DNA from: Shumkonia mesophila
GTDB lineage: Bacteria > Pseudomonadota > Alphaproteobacteria > Rhodospirillales > Shumkoniaceae
DNA: 64,000 nt
NCBI RefSeq assembly: GCF_026163695.1
Contig: NZ_JAOTID010000007.1
Coordinates: forward strand, 161,251 to 225,250
Direction of reading: 5' to 3'
The position numbers and the translations under genes are program-made. Numbering within the stretch: the stretch's first letter is position 1; each line of letters begins with the position of its first letter. Below, piece after piece: positions 9,299-19,231 of the stretch. Under the pieces are notes generated by a model. The model did no database searches and was not told the origin of the DNA. It was given only the letters and a program-made list of their open reading frames with translations.

Positions 9299-10501
9299 AT
9301 GCTCGGCCGTCTGAATCATTGGGACCCTCCCGCGGTGGCGACCGCGGCGGACCGAAACAAGGCCAGGATTTACACCCATATCTGCGCGTCGCCGGAGGTC
9401 ACCCGCAAGCAGATCGCCAGTGACCTGAAAATCCGCCCCGCCACGGTGTCGGCCCTGGTGGCCGGCCTGCTGGAACACCGTCTGGTCCGCGAGGGTGAAC
9501 CCTTCGTTGAGAACCGCAAGGGCCGTCGGGAGATCCCCCTGACGCCGGTGCCCGACCGCTTTGCCGCCATAGTCGTGCATGTGGTGTCCAACACGGTCCG
9601 CGCCACCCTGGTCGACATGGCGGGCAACGTTCGGGCCGAAAGAAAGGTCGATCGACCGATCGATTTCATGGCGGAAAACGCCGATCTGGAGACCCTGTTC
9701 GCTTCGTTGGTCGAGGAACTCCGGCCGTGCGTGACGCCTGGCATGGACCTGGAGGGGATCGTTCTGGCCTTGCCCGGGTTGGTCGACGAGCTTTCGGGCG
9801 TTTGGATCTTTTCCTCCCGGTGGCCGAGGATGAGGGAGATGACCTTCGGGGAACTGGCCCGGCGGAGCGGCCTGAAGGTGCTGGTCAGCAAGAACCTCAA
9901 TGTCGAGCTTGAACATTACCTTACCGTCCATCCGGAAGCGGCGGAGGGAGGGACCCTGTTCGTCCACTGGGGATTCGGAATCGGCGCTGCCTATGCCCAT
10001 GACGGCCAGATCTTGCGGCCCCATGGCGGAGGATTCGGTGAACTGGGTCACTGGCTCGGCGGCGCGCAGATGGACCGCCAATGCCTGTGCGGAAAACGCG
10101 GCTGCCTGGAAACCGAAGCCGCCCTCTGGGCCATTCTCCCGGAAATCCGGCACGCCTATCCGGATGCGCCGGGCGATGAATGGGCCTTCGAGGATTTCCT
10201 GGCGCGGATGGATCTGGCCAAGTGCACAGTCATTCGGCGGGCGACCGAACGTTTCGTCACTGCCTTGCACGATCTTCAAATGGTGTTGTTCGCCCGGACC
10301 ATCGTCGTGACGGGGCCGTTCGTGCAGGATGCGGGCATCTTCGATCGTCTGAGGACCGGCCTGCTCGGCCTGCTTCCCACCTACGCCAGGAAAGACCTGA
10401 AACTGGCCACCGCAAGGCATGTTGCGGCGGACGAGATCATCGGCGCCGCAGCCCCGTTCTTCGAGGCGGCACTGCGCGATCATCTGAACCTCCCCGACTG
10501 A
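9299..10501 (+). CDS. ROK-family transcriptional regulator (NagC-like)
   Basis: This 400-residue protein joins an N-terminal winged helix (residues about 20-75, with RKQIASDLKIRPATVSALVAGLLEHRLV) to a ROK sugar-binding domain. The ROK zinc motif is visible as CLCGKRGCLETEAA, preceded by GGGFGELGHW. Regulators of this type, such as NagC, usually repress amino-sugar genes until a phosphorylated sugar binds. It faces the nagB operon across about 100 bp, so it is the likely regulator of that operon. No separate amino-sugar kinase is seen nearby. The presence of the helix-turn-helix argues that this is a regulator rather than the kinase. Confidence 0.88.
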   Translation: MLGRLNHWDPPAVATAADRNKARIYTHICASPEVTRKQIASDLKIRPATVSALVAGLLEHRLVREGEPFVENRKGRREIPLTPVPDRFAAIVVHVVSNTVRATLVDMAGNVRAERKVDRPIDFMAENADLETLFASLVEELRPCVTPGMDLEGIVLALPGLVDELSGVWIFSSRWPRMREMTFGELARRSGLKVLVSKNLNVELEHYLTVHPEAAEGGTLFVHWGFGIGAAYAHDGQILRPHGGGFGELGHWLGGAQMDRQCLCGKRGCLETEAALWAILPEIRHAYPDAPGDEWAFEDFLARMDLAKCTVIRRATERFVTALHDLQMVLFARTIVVTGPFVQDAGIFDRLRTGLLGLLPTYARKDLKLATARHVAADEIIGAAAPFFEAALRDHLNLPD

Positions 10502-10558
10502 TGCGGCGCGTGCCGGAAAGCCGCAACACGGAGGAATCTCTTATTTTCAGGGGATAGG

Positions 10559-10633
10559 TGGTGCCGCCGCACAGAATTGAACTGTGGACCCCGCCCTTAC
10601 CAAGGGCGTGCTCTACCCCTGAGCTACGGCGGC
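10559..10633 (-). tRNA. tRNA-Thr (anticodon GGT)
   Basis: The leftward strand reads a complete 75-nt cloverleaf. The acceptor arm GCCGCCG pairs with CGGCGGC, the D arm is GCTC/GAGC, the anticodon stem CGCCC/GGGCG encloses the loop TTGGTAA with anticodon GGT, and the T arm CACAG/CTGTG encloses TTCAATT. The CCA end is encoded. No integrase lies next to it. Confidence 0.95.
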
Positions 10634-10750
10634 ACCGGGAAATCGGGGCGCACCATGCCACAGTGGACCGACCAACGCAAGCGCCCCTTGACGTTTCCCC
10701 AGGCGATGCCCAGGATGCCGGAAAACCACCGTTTCGGGAGGGCCGAGGCC

Positions 10751-10939
10751 ATGTCCGAGCTGTGCCGGCCGAAGCGTCCGGCAAGGGCCGAGAAATCGCG
10801 CCAGCGCATGGAGGAACGCCGCCGCCGGCTGGCCGCGGCGCTGCGCGAGAACCTGCAGCGGCGCAAGGAGCAGGCCCGCGCCCGCCAGGCCGAGGCCGTC
10901 GCCGCCGGCGAGGCGCCGCCGGAAGCCTCTTCGGAATAA
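10751..10939 (+). CDS. Small basic hypothetical protein
   Basis: This 62-residue protein is rich in arginine, lysine, glutamate and alanine and reads as one long charged helix (RAEKSRQRMEERRRRLAAAL). The ATG at 10751 is chosen because GGGAGG stands 8 nt upstream. It lies between the tRNA-Thr gene and murA, in the same direction as murA, with about 145 bp to the murA start. No membrane segment or catalytic motif is visible. It could be a nucleic-acid- or ribosome-associated small protein, but function is unknown. Confidence 0.6.
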   Translation: MSELCRPKRPARAEKSRQRMEERRRRLAAALRENLQRRKEQARARQAEAVAAGEAPPEASSE

Positions 10940-11084
10940 CCGGCCGCGCGGGGATGCCCGTACTTGAGGCGGGCGGGCGCATGGGCTAAAACCCGCGGCG
11001 GCGATTCGCGCCGGCCCCTGCGGCCGGTCGCATCGGCGCGGCACCCGGCCGGATGTCCCGGCCGACGAACACAAGGACTCCTCC

Positions 11085-12371
<1,287 letters not shown>

Positions 12372-12380
12372 AGCATTGAC

Positions 12381-12917
12381 TCATAACGGTATTTTCGTCA
12401 TTCCGGACGTTAGGCGAGCCCGGAAATCTCCGGATTTCCGGGTTGCGAGCCTTGCGATCCGGAATCCAGAAGCCGTTCCGGGACGCCTGGACTCTGGATT
12501 CCGGATCACTGACTTTCCTTTCCAAATCAAAGATTTGGAGGAAAGTCGTGTCCGGAATGACGGCATAATAGGTTCCCGGCGCCGGGATCGGTGACCCTGT
12601 CCTTCCCGACCCCGGAAATGACGAGAATCCGGTTTCGCTCGGATCCGGCAACTCTTTATAAATAAACGGAATTTTCCGGATCGGCCGAAAAAAACCTCGT
12701 CATTTCTCGTCATTTTGCCATTTTCGCTTTTTGATTCAAGGGCTTGAGCCGCTTGGTCGTGGCGGTCCCCGAGGGCGCCGCGAAAGACGCTTTCGAGCGT
12801 GCCCAGCGGCACGTCCGGCCCGTCGCCGGCCTCGGCGCGGGCGGCGTGGAAGCCGGCGGTGGAATCGCGGCGGAAGCGTTCCTGGCGATGGATCAAGCCG
12901 TTGGCGCCCTTGGGCAT
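12381..12917 (-). CDS. Small hypothetical protein with repeat-derived C-terminus
   Basis: The reading frame starts at an ATG (12917) with GAGGAGAT just upstream, and a near-consensus promoter stands at 12962-12990. The first 75 or so residues (MPKGANGLIHRQERFRRDST...) look like a genuine small soluble protein of unknown function. The frame then runs through the intergenic repeat at about 12400-12565, so the last 50-100 residues have the composition of translated repeat rather than protein. Either the gene lost its native stop to the repeat or a shorter product is made. No family was recognised. Confidence 0.4.
   Translation of the reverse strand: MPKGANGLIHRQERFRRDSTAGFHAARAEAGDGPDVPLGTLESVFRGALGDRHDQAAQALESKSENGKMTRNDEVFFGRSGKFRLFIKSCRIRAKPDSRHFRGREGQGHRSRRREPIMPSFRTRLSSKSLIWKGKSVIRNPESRRPGTASGFRIARLATRKSGDFRARLTSGMTKIPL
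12400..12565. repeat. Intergenic inverted-repeat element (MITE/REP-like)
   Basis: The segment begins with CGTCATTCCGGAC and ends with GTCCGGAATGACG, exact inverted copies about 140 nt apart. Inside it are further hairpins: CCCGGAAAT/ATTTCCGGG and CTTTCCT/AGGAAAG around an AAATCAAAGATTT core, plus GATTCCGGAT- and GGAATCC-type arms. The structure is that of a non-coding dispersed repeat that folds as RNA. It sits 3' of murA and runs into the frame of the small leftward gene. Confidence 0.7.
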
Positions 12918-12961
12918 GGTGACATCTCCTCGCGTGTCGGGATCGAAAAGAAAGGATTCTG

Positions 12962-12990
12962 ACTATAATCCTATTATAGGAAAAAGTCAA
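12962..12990 (-). promoter_or_regulatory. Sigma-70-like promoter with palindrome in the spacer
   Basis: On the leftward strand TTGACT (12985-12990) and TATAGT (12962-12967) are separated by exactly 17 nt. The spacer holds CCTATaATAGG (12970-12980), a perfect 5-bp-arm palindrome. A transcript would start near 12955, giving a leader of about 38 nt before the ATG at 12917. The palindrome is placed where a repressor would block the promoter. Confidence 0.65.
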
Positions 12991-13767
12991 GAGCCGAGGC
13001 GGCGACGGCAGTGTCCCGCAACCAACGGCGTCGACAGGTCGATCGCCTCGTCCACGGCGCAATGCCCGGCCAGGCTGTCGCGGAATTGCTCCAGGATCTC
13101 GATGGCGCTGTCCCCGTAGTCGAAGACGTCGAACAGGCCGCACAGCCGCAACAGGCGATCCCACGTCCAGGAGACTGAGGTCCGGCCTTCGATGCGCTCT
13201 CCGACCGGGTCGCGAAAATAGAGCGCGTCGCCGGTAAAGGCCTGCCCGAAAGGCCGGGGATCGAGCGCCACACTCCGACAGCATCCGGCCGGCGCCGCGC
13301 AGGACATCGAGTTCGGCCCCCTCGACATCGACCTTGACGAAATCCACCCGATCGACGGCTTCCCTGGCGACGAAGGTATCGAGGCTGACGGCGTCGACCT
13401 GGACGGTGGAGCGGACCTTGAGCGTGGTGAAGGGAAAACGATCGAGCCACTTGGGATTGCCGCGATAGAACCCCGACGAATAGGGGAACTGCGTGACGTG
13501 GAAGTCCCGGGGGCCATCGGTCATGCCGACGGCATAGGGATAGAAGCGATGATGGGCGTTGTCCGGCTCGGCGTTCAGCCTGGCGCATTCCCGCTCGTCG
13601 GGATCGAAGCCGATGACGTCGCAAAACCCGGCGAAGGGCGCCCACAGCCCGCCGGCGCCACCCCGCGCCCCGATATCGACGATGCGATAGCCGCGCTTGG
13701 GCTCCGAGAGCAAGGTCGACAGCAGGGCGCCCAGGCGTGGGTTCGGGTTGGGGAATTCAAGCGTCAT
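12987..13767 (-). pseudogene. FkbM-family methyltransferase, frameshifted
   Basis: The first 165 residues from the ATG at 13767 are an FkbM-type SAM-dependent methyltransferase: a glycine-rich VDIGARGGAGGLW SAM-binding motif, GFDPDERECARLN, SLDTFV and the FVKVDVEGAELDVLRGAGRML block. At about 13265-13278 the family pattern moves to another frame, which continues ALDPRPFGQAFTGDALYF and ends near 12987. A single-base indel therefore breaks the gene. Such enzymes methylate glycans or small molecules. A sequencing error is the other explanation. Confidence 0.75.
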
Positions 13768-13942
13768 GATGCATAGCTCCGAGGGCTACGGTTCCGCAGA
13801 CGCGACACGGCAAGGAACCCGACCTGTCCCGGATGGGCGGCCGTCCCGGGCCGGTCGCGTTCCGCTCCGCCCCAACTGGTCTTCGCCCCGGCGAAGCGGT
13901 AGAATGGTCGACGGTCGGGCTTCTTGTTGCGAGGAGGCGTTC

Positions 13943-14107
13943 ATGCCGACGTATTCCTATCATTGCGAGTCCTGCGGCAAGACCTTCAACGTCGTTCAAA
14001 GCCTTGCGGAACACATTAAGGAGAAGCCGCCCTGCCCCAAGTGTGGGGGCAAATCGGTGGCCTGGGTGCCGGGCCCGGTGCAGGTGATCACCGGCAAGAA
14101 GACCTGA
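13943..14107 (+). CDS. FmdB-family zinc ribbon protein
   Basis: This 54-residue protein begins MPTYSYHCESCGKTF and has a second CPKCGG pair, giving the four-cysteine zinc ribbon of the FmdB / putative regulatory protein family. The ATG at 13943 follows GAGGAGG by 5 nt. The family is widespread; its molecular role is unsettled, though it was first linked to regulation of the formamidase/amidase genes. It stands alone between the broken methyltransferase and the SPW-repeat gene. Confidence 0.88.
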   Translation: MPTYSYHCESCGKTFNVVQSLAEHIKEKPPCPKCGGKSVAWVPGPVQVITGKKT

Positions 14108-14302
14108 GGGCGGGCGGTCCGGCGCGGGAACGTCCCAAGGCGTTGAAATAAGGGAATAGATTCCGGCGCCGGCGGGATTGACGGAAGGGCCGGAGCCGCC
14201 CAGATCATTGTCGCCGGGAACGGCCGGCACCGTTGCCGGCGGCGCCCGACGCCCGTCGGGTGCGCGCGTTACATGTCGCTTCGTGAAGGAGGATGTGTAG
14301 CC

Positions 14303-14665
14303 ATGCGTAACGCAAGCGACGTTCTCAAGACACGGTGGCGCGACATCGCCAATCTGATCATCGGGGGATGGTTGTTCGTTTCCCCGTGGGTCCTTACCGA
14401 CGCCCCGGTTCCCGCGGCGACGTGGAACGCCTATGGAATGGGCGTCGTCATCGCGGTCTTCGCCGTTCTCGCCCTGTTGGACTTCCATGAGTGGGAGGAA
14501 TGGCTGAGCGTGCTCTTCGGCGTCTGGCTGGTTGCCGCGCCATGGGTGCTCGGCTTCGACGTGGTCGGGGCCGCGGTATGGAACCAGATCGCGGTCGGCG
14601 TCGTCGTCGGCCTGATGGCGCTGTGGTCGATCTACGACGTCCACGACGTGCAGGCTCACGCCTGA
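14303..14665 (+). CDS. SPW-repeat membrane protein
   Basis: This 120-residue protein has four hydrophobic segments arranged as two repeats, each carrying the SPW-type motif: GGWLFVSPWVLT near residue 25 and GVWLVAAPWVLGF near residue 80. SPW-repeat proteins are small inner-membrane proteins of unknown function. The ATG at 14303 is preferred because GAAGGAGG precedes it; an upstream ATG at 14273 lacks such a site. Confidence 0.85.
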   Translation: MRNASDVLKTRWRDIANLIIGGWLFVSPWVLTDAPVPAATWNAYGMGVVIAVFAVLALLDFHEWEEWLSVLFGVWLVAAPWVLGFDVVGAAVWNQIAVGVVVGLMALWSIYDVHDVQAHA

Positions 14666-14784
14666 GGCGAAACGGCCGGCCGGCCCCTGCCGGCGGCCGG
14701 GGCTGGTAACGATCTGCGGTTGATTTTCATCTGACCAGAGGCGCCAGGTAAGGCCATCCATTCGGTCAGAATGGGCCTGTACGC

Positions 14785-14814
14785 TTGACTTTTTGATGTC
14801 GTGTCGCGTATATT
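14785..14814 (+). promoter_or_regulatory. Sigma-70-like promoter for the small membrane protein gene
   Basis: TTGACT (14785-14790) and TATATT (14809-14814) are 18 nt apart. A second TGTATATTA lies just downstream at about 14820. The segment between the SPW gene and the next start (14666-15054) is otherwise GC-rich and holds no other supported gene, so a leader of about 230 nt is implied. Confidence 0.5.
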
Positions 14815-15054
14815 GGCGGTTGTATATTACGGCATCCGCCGGCGCCGTTCGTGACGGCGCGGGCGGGGCGGGCGACGAACGGACGGACCTGCCGGCGCGG
14901 CGTGCCGCGGCGGCAGGGGGTTCCGGCGACGCCGGTTCGGAATCCTCTCTCCGCTCGGGCGCGTTCCGTCGCTCGCACGGATCAACGCCGGCCTGACGGC
15001 GCCGCCGGGCCTTTTCGGCCCCCGGAGCCGGGGCGTGAAGAGGAGAGAGCGACC

Positions 15055-15387
15055 ATGTTGTTCGTCGTTGGCGTGGCCTTTCTGATCATCGGCATAACCG
15101 TCGCCGCGTGGGCGGCCATGATCTTTCAGGACCGCATCGGGCCGGCGTCGCTTCGGCGGCTGGTCAACAACGCGGTTCTTAGCGTCATCCTGGCGATGTT
15201 CGTGGGCAGCGGGCTGATGATCCTGTTCCTGTTCGTCGTCGAATTCAAAACCCAGACCTTCGGGGCGGCCGAGGCGCTTCTGACCCTGGCCATCGCGGCG
15301 GCCGGCGTTTTTGCCGTACGCTCGATCGCCAGGCGGCAACGAAGCCGTCACGACCACCCGCACATATCCGCCGGCCACCCGGCCTGA
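15055..15387 (+). CDS. Small membrane protein, paralogue of the one at 16104
   Basis: This 110-residue protein begins MLFVVGVAFLIIGITVAAWAAM and has three hydrophobic segments with a short basic C-terminal tail (RSIARRQRSRHDH). The start follows GAGGAGAGAG. It is similar in length, opening and layout to the protein at 16104 (MLFVFGVAFVVLG), so the two are likely tandem paralogues. No known family motif was recognised; function is unknown. Confidence 0.65.
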   Translation: MLFVVGVAFLIIGITVAAWAAMIFQDRIGPASLRRLVNNAVLSVILAMFVGSGLMILFLFVVEFKTQTFGAAEALLTLAIAAAGVFAVRSIARRQRSRHDHPHISAGHPA

Positions 15388-15555
15388 CGGCGAACCCTCA
15401 ACGTCTCCTCTCCGTCCCGCCGGCGGGGAGGGTTGCGGGTCGCGCGCCCCGGAATCCTCCCATCTTGACGGGGGGGCGCCCCCGGACTACGCATTGTCCC
15501 CAGCACATCGGTTCATGGCCGGCCCCGGAAGGGCATGGCCGGGAGCGGACGACGG

Positions 15556-15987
15556 ATGATCGGGCGGGTGGGCATGGCGTTGCGCGGCGCGGCCATCAAG
15601 GGCCGTGGCGGCGTTCTGCTGGCGCTCCTCGTCCTTCTGCTCGGCGCCGCCCTGACCCCCGCGCTGCCGCCGCCCGTGGTCCTGGGCACCGATGCCGGGC
15701 CGATGCTGACCGACACCGCATCGCCCTGGCTCAACGCCCGGCTTCCCAATTCGCAGGCGCATTCCCGTCTGGCGAAGGCTCCGGCGATCGTCTCTTCCCA
15801 TCGCTGGAAGGCCGCGCCGGCCGGCTCGCCGGGGCCCGATCCCGACACGCTTGCCGTCGATTCGCCCTGGCGTCCGCATCCGGACGCCCCTTGGCCGCCG
15901 GCCCTGCCGCGCGTCTCGGCCGTCGCCGCCGTGGCGGCGCCGTACAATCCCTGCGTCCCGCAGGGCCCTCCCTTCCGCGCCGTCTGA
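15556..15987 (+). CDS. Proline/alanine-rich secreted or membrane-anchored hypothetical protein
   Basis: The frame encodes about 143 residues with one hydrophobic segment near the N-terminus (GGVLLALLVLLLGAALTPALPPP), which reads as a signal peptide or anchor, followed by a proline-rich low-complexity region. GGGAG is 10 nt before the ATG at 15556. It lies between the two small membrane-protein paralogues. High GC makes chance open frames common here, so the call is weak. No family is recognised. Confidence 0.35.
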   Translation: MIGRVGMALRGAAIKGRGGVLLALLVLLLGAALTPALPPPVVLGTDAGPMLTDTASPWLNARLPNSQAHSRLAKAPAIVSSHRWKAAPAGSPGPDPDTLAVDSPWRPHPDAPWPPALPRVSAVAAVAAPYNPCVPQGPPFRAV

Positions 15988-16103
15988 TCCGGGCGCGCCC
16001 GTCGCCGGGCGAACCCGAAAATTCCAACACATCAGCGGTCATGCCGTGACGCTCCCAAGGGCGCGTCCGCGTCCGGCGTCATGGCGGAAAAAGGGAAATA
16101 ACC

Positions 16104-16448
16104 ATGCTTTTTGTTTTCGGCGTCGCCTTCGTCGTTCTGGGCGCGGTCTTCACCGTCGCCTCGCGCGCGATTTTCTATAACGGGATGCTTTCGGCCGGCG
16201 CCCGCGGCTGGATCGGGGGCGAGACGACGAGCGTCGCCCTCGCCACCCTGGCGGGGGTTGGAGTCGTGATGGTTCTTCTCTTCTTCGTCGGCGGGTCCGA
16301 TCTCGGCGTCGTGTCGACCGTCCTGGCCGCCGCCATTGCGGCGGCCGGCGTTTATGGCGTTCGCGCCATCCATCGGCGGAGCGGACTGGACAACGAGGCG
16401 GCGGGGCTTTTCGCCACGCTGGAACAGCCGGTACCGGCGGCCGAATAG
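16104..16448 (+). CDS. Small membrane protein, paralogue of the one at 15055
   Basis: This 114-residue protein (MLFVFGVAFVVLGAVFTVAS...) has three hydrophobic segments and ends with RAIHRRSGLDNEAA. The repeated opening, the AAAIAAAGVYGVRAIHRR block against AIAAAGVFAVRSIARR in the protein at 15055, and the near-equal lengths mark it as a paralogue. The translation signal is AAAGGG shortly before the ATG. Its function is unknown. Confidence 0.65.
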   Translation: MLFVFGVAFVVLGAVFTVASRAIFYNGMLSAGARGWIGGETTSVALATLAGVGVVMVLLFFVGGSDLGVVSTVLAAAIAAAGVYGVRAIHRRSGLDNEAAGLFATLEQPVPAAE

Positions 16449-16504
16449 CGCAGGCAATCGACATCCCATGCTCCGGGGGGCGGCTACGGGATTCACGCAT
16501 CTCG

Positions 16505-16785
16505 GACACCGTGCTTATCTCCCTCTCCGCCCCCAGGGGGCGGAGAGGGTCGGTCCAGCGGAGCCGGATCAAGGGAGGTGAGGTGGGGATTTCGGGCATT
16601 CCCCCCGCGAACACGACGGCGGCACCTCCACCTCACCCTCCCCATCGCTGGCGCGACGGGTCCCCGCCCTCTCCCCCGCCGTGCGGCGGAGAGGGCGAAT
16701 TTATGCGGCTTTCGCTACCAGCCGAGATGTGTGAACCCGATAGGGGGGGCGGGGCGTCCCCGCCCCCCCATTGCGGTGTCCCGCC
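16505..16785. repeat. GC-rich intergenic hairpins between convergent genes
   Basis: The 349-bp gap between the rightward membrane-protein gene and the leftward stress-protein gene has no supported gene. It holds several strong inverted repeats: CTCTCCGCCCCC/GGGGGCGGAGAG near 16521-16550, GGTGAGGTGGGG against CCCCACCTCACC-like arms, and GGGGCGGGGCGTCCCCGCCCC at about 16749-16770. The last is placed to act as a bidirectional terminator, though no U-tract follows. Confidence 0.5.
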
Positions 16786-16797
16786 GCCGCATCGGCC

Positions 16798-17670
16798 TCA
16801 ACGGGCCATCAGCACCGGCAGTTGGGCGTGCGCCATGACGTGGCGGGTGACGCCCCCGAACATTCGCTCCTGCAGGCGGGTGTGGGTATAAGCCCCCATC
16901 ACCAGCAGGTCCGATTTCATCTCGGCGCACTTGTCGAGGATCGCCTCGCCGGCCGAACGGTTGCGGCGGTCCGCCAGGACATGGCGGCCCGCCTGGATGT
17001 CATGGCAGGCCAAATAGGCGCCGAGGCGCCGGCCGGCCGAGCCCGGCGTGCGGGCGCTCTCGGCGACGATGATGTCCACCGCGTCGGCGGCCCCGATCAG
17101 ATCCATCGCCGCGGCGACGGCCCTGGCGCTCTCGGCGCTGCCGTTCCAGGCGATGGCCATTCGCCCGTACGCGGCGGCGGCGGGACGCGGCGGCACCACG
17201 AGGATGGGCCGGCCCGAGCCGTCGAGAATCTGGTTGATGAGGTCCTCGTAGCCGGCTCCGCTGTCGGCGACCGGGCGCCCGACGAAAACGAGGTCGGCCA
17301 GCCTGGCCTGGCGCACCACCCGGCAACCGCGGTCGAAGTCGGTGTAGGCGTCCCAGTGGGCCGAGGGCGGCGGCGCCGTCTCGTCGGCAACGGCGGGAAG
17401 ATGGAAGCGCCGGCAACTGTCATCGAACTCCTGGCGGGCCTTGCCAAGGAACGACGCCTCGTGATTGTGCACCTGCGTGACCGCCTGCTCGATGCGTTCA
17501 CGCATCGATTCGTCGGCGACCGACATCAGGTCCGGATTCCAGAGGCCGGGATAGGGAAGAAGGACCTCCAGCCTGGCCTGCCAGCGCGACCCGAAGGCGC
17601 AGACCGTCTCCAGGAGAGAACGGTTGGAGGCACGATAGTCCAGAACCGCGAGCAATGCTCTCATCGACAT
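16798..17670 (-). CDS. Universal stress protein, tandem two-domain type
   Basis: This 290-residue protein has two UspA-like halves. The second half has the clear family pattern: MAIAWNGSAESARAVAAAM, then the end block LLVMGAYTHTRLQERMFGGVTRHVMAHAQLPVLM, which includes the G-x2-G-x9-G-type nucleotide loop of ATP-binding members. The first half (MRALLAVLDYRASNRSLLETV) is degenerate. The ATG at 17670 is chosen because AGGAGGTG lies 5 nt upstream. Such proteins are cytoplasmic and support survival of stress; no partner is evident. Confidence 0.88.
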   Translation of the reverse strand: MSMRALLAVLDYRASNRSLLETVCAFGSRWQARLEVLLPYPGLWNPDLMSVADESMRERIEQAVTQVHNHEASFLGKARQEFDDSCRRFHLPAVADETAPPPSAHWDAYTDFDRGCRVVRQARLADLVFVGRPVADSGAGYEDLINQILDGSGRPILVVPPRPAAAAYGRMAIAWNGSAESARAVAAAMDLIGAADAVDIIVAESARTPGSAGRRLGAYLACHDIQAGRHVLADRRNRSAGEAILDKCAEMKSDLLVMGAYTHTRLQERMFGGVTRHVMAHAQLPVLMAR

Positions 17671-17913
17671 GGCACACCTCCTCATGTCGGAATCAGCAGC
17701 TTCGGCCGTTCCCCAGTATATCATGTTTCGGCCTCGACGGGGACGGCCCGCCGAACGTCATGCGGCTGGCAATGGGCCGGCGGCGTCCCCACCTAAGAGC
17801 ATGGACATCGACGACGCGGACGGAGGCCGGCCCTCGAAGGGGCCCCGGCATGCCGAAGGGGACCGTGACGCGATGGCGACCAGTTCCCCCTTTGGCTGCG
17901 AGTTGATTCCCCC

Positions 17914-19104
17914 ATGCCTGGTTTGTTTCGCCTTCCGACGGCTCGGCTGCGGGCCGTCGCCGATTCCTATTGCTTGGCCGAGACGGTACCGTTCGTCCTG
18001 GCCCACCTCGCCTGCCTGGCCGCCGTGTGGACCGGCGTGTCGCCGGCCGACGTCGCGCTGGCCTTCGGGCTCTATGCGCTGCGCATGTTCGGGGTGACCG
18101 CCGGCTATCATCGCTATTTTTCGCATCGCACCTTCAAGACCGGCCGCGTCTTCCAGTTCATCCTGGCCTTCATCGCCCAGTCCTCGGCCCAGCGCGGCAT
18201 CCTGTGGTGGGCGGCCAACCACCGCCACCACCACCGCTTCTCGGATACCGAGGAGGACGTCCATTCGCCGGTGCTGAGAAGCTTCTGGCACGCCCACATG
18301 GGGTGGATCTTCACCGAGCGCTATGCCAGGACCGAGCTTTCCGCCGTGCCCGACCTGGCCAAATTCCCCGAGCTGGTGTGGCTGGATCGCCATCCCTACC
18401 TGCCGGCCGTGGTGCTGGGCCTGACGGTCCTGGCGGCGGCCGGCTGGTCGGGCCTGGTGGTCGGCTTCTTCTGGTCGACGGTGGCGGTCTGGCACGCCAC
18501 GTTCGCCATCAATTCGCTGGCCCACGTCATCGGCCGCCGTCGCTATCTGACGGCCGACCAGTCGCGCAACAACTGGTGGCTGGCGCTCATCACCTTCGGC
18601 GAGGGCTGGCACAACAACCATCATCATTACCAGGGGGCGGCCTGCCAGGGCTTCCGCTGGTACGAGATCGACGTCAGCTATTACCTGCTGAAGGGCTTGG
18701 CGGCGGTCGGCCTGGTCAGCGACCTGCGCGTGCCGCCGGCCGAGGTGGTGCGGGCCGAGCAGCGCCTGGGGCGCGCCGTCGTCGAGAAGGCGGCCGGCCA
18801 GTTGGCCGCCCGTTTCGAGGCCGAGCGCATCGTCGCCGACGTCAGGGCCGCGCTGGCCGGGCGCTGGGCCGCCCTGACCGGCGGCCGGTCGGTCGAATCG
18901 GCGCGCCTGGAACTGGCCCAGTTCCTCCAGAGCGTTCATCTTCCCGCCATGCCGACGGCGGCCGAGATCAAGGCGCAGGCGGCGGCGATGTTCGTCGACA
19001 CGCCGTCGATCAACGATATCGTCGAGCGGGCCCGCCAGCGGCTGATCGAGACGGTCTGCGAAATGGCGTTGGGCCGGCCGGCGGAGACCCCTGCCGGCGC
19101 CTGA
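17914..19104 (+). CDS. Acyl-CoA/fatty acid desaturase (delta-9 type)
   Basis: The 396-residue membrane enzyme belongs to the integral-membrane desaturases that insert a double bond into acyl chains using a di-iron centre. All three histidine boxes are visible: HRYFSH, HRHHHR and HNNHHHY. Four or so membrane segments separate them as expected. The C-terminal 110 residues are a soluble, charged extension lacking any cytochrome b5 motif. The ribosome-binding site before the ATG at 17914 is weak. It is followed by hisD in the same direction with a gap of about 130 bp. Confidence 0.92.
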   Translation: MPGLFRLPTARLRAVADSYCLAETVPFVLAHLACLAAVWTGVSPADVALAFGLYALRMFGVTAGYHRYFSHRTFKTGRVFQFILAFIAQSSAQRGILWWAANHRHHHRFSDTEEDVHSPVLRSFWHAHMGWIFTERYARTELSAVPDLAKFPELVWLDRHPYLPAVVLGLTVLAAAGWSGLVVGFFWSTVAVWHATFAINSLAHVIGRRRYLTADQSRNNWWLALITFGEGWHNNHHHYQGAACQGFRWYEIDVSYYLLKGLAAVGLVSDLRVPPAEVVRAEQRLGRAVVEKAAGQLAARFEAERIVADVRAALAGRWAALTGGRSVESARLELAQFLQSVHLPAMPTAAEIKAQAAAMFVDTPSINDIVERARQRLIETVCEMALGRPAETPAGA

Positions 19105-19231
19105 TACCCCGCGCCGCCGCCTCACGGTCCTGTGGCGGTCCCGGCCGAAACCCGGTATGAATGCCAAAGCGCGCGGCGAAAGCCGCGGGTTTTGGCGCGT
19201 GCGAAGGATGACAGCGGGAGAAGGACGGTCG

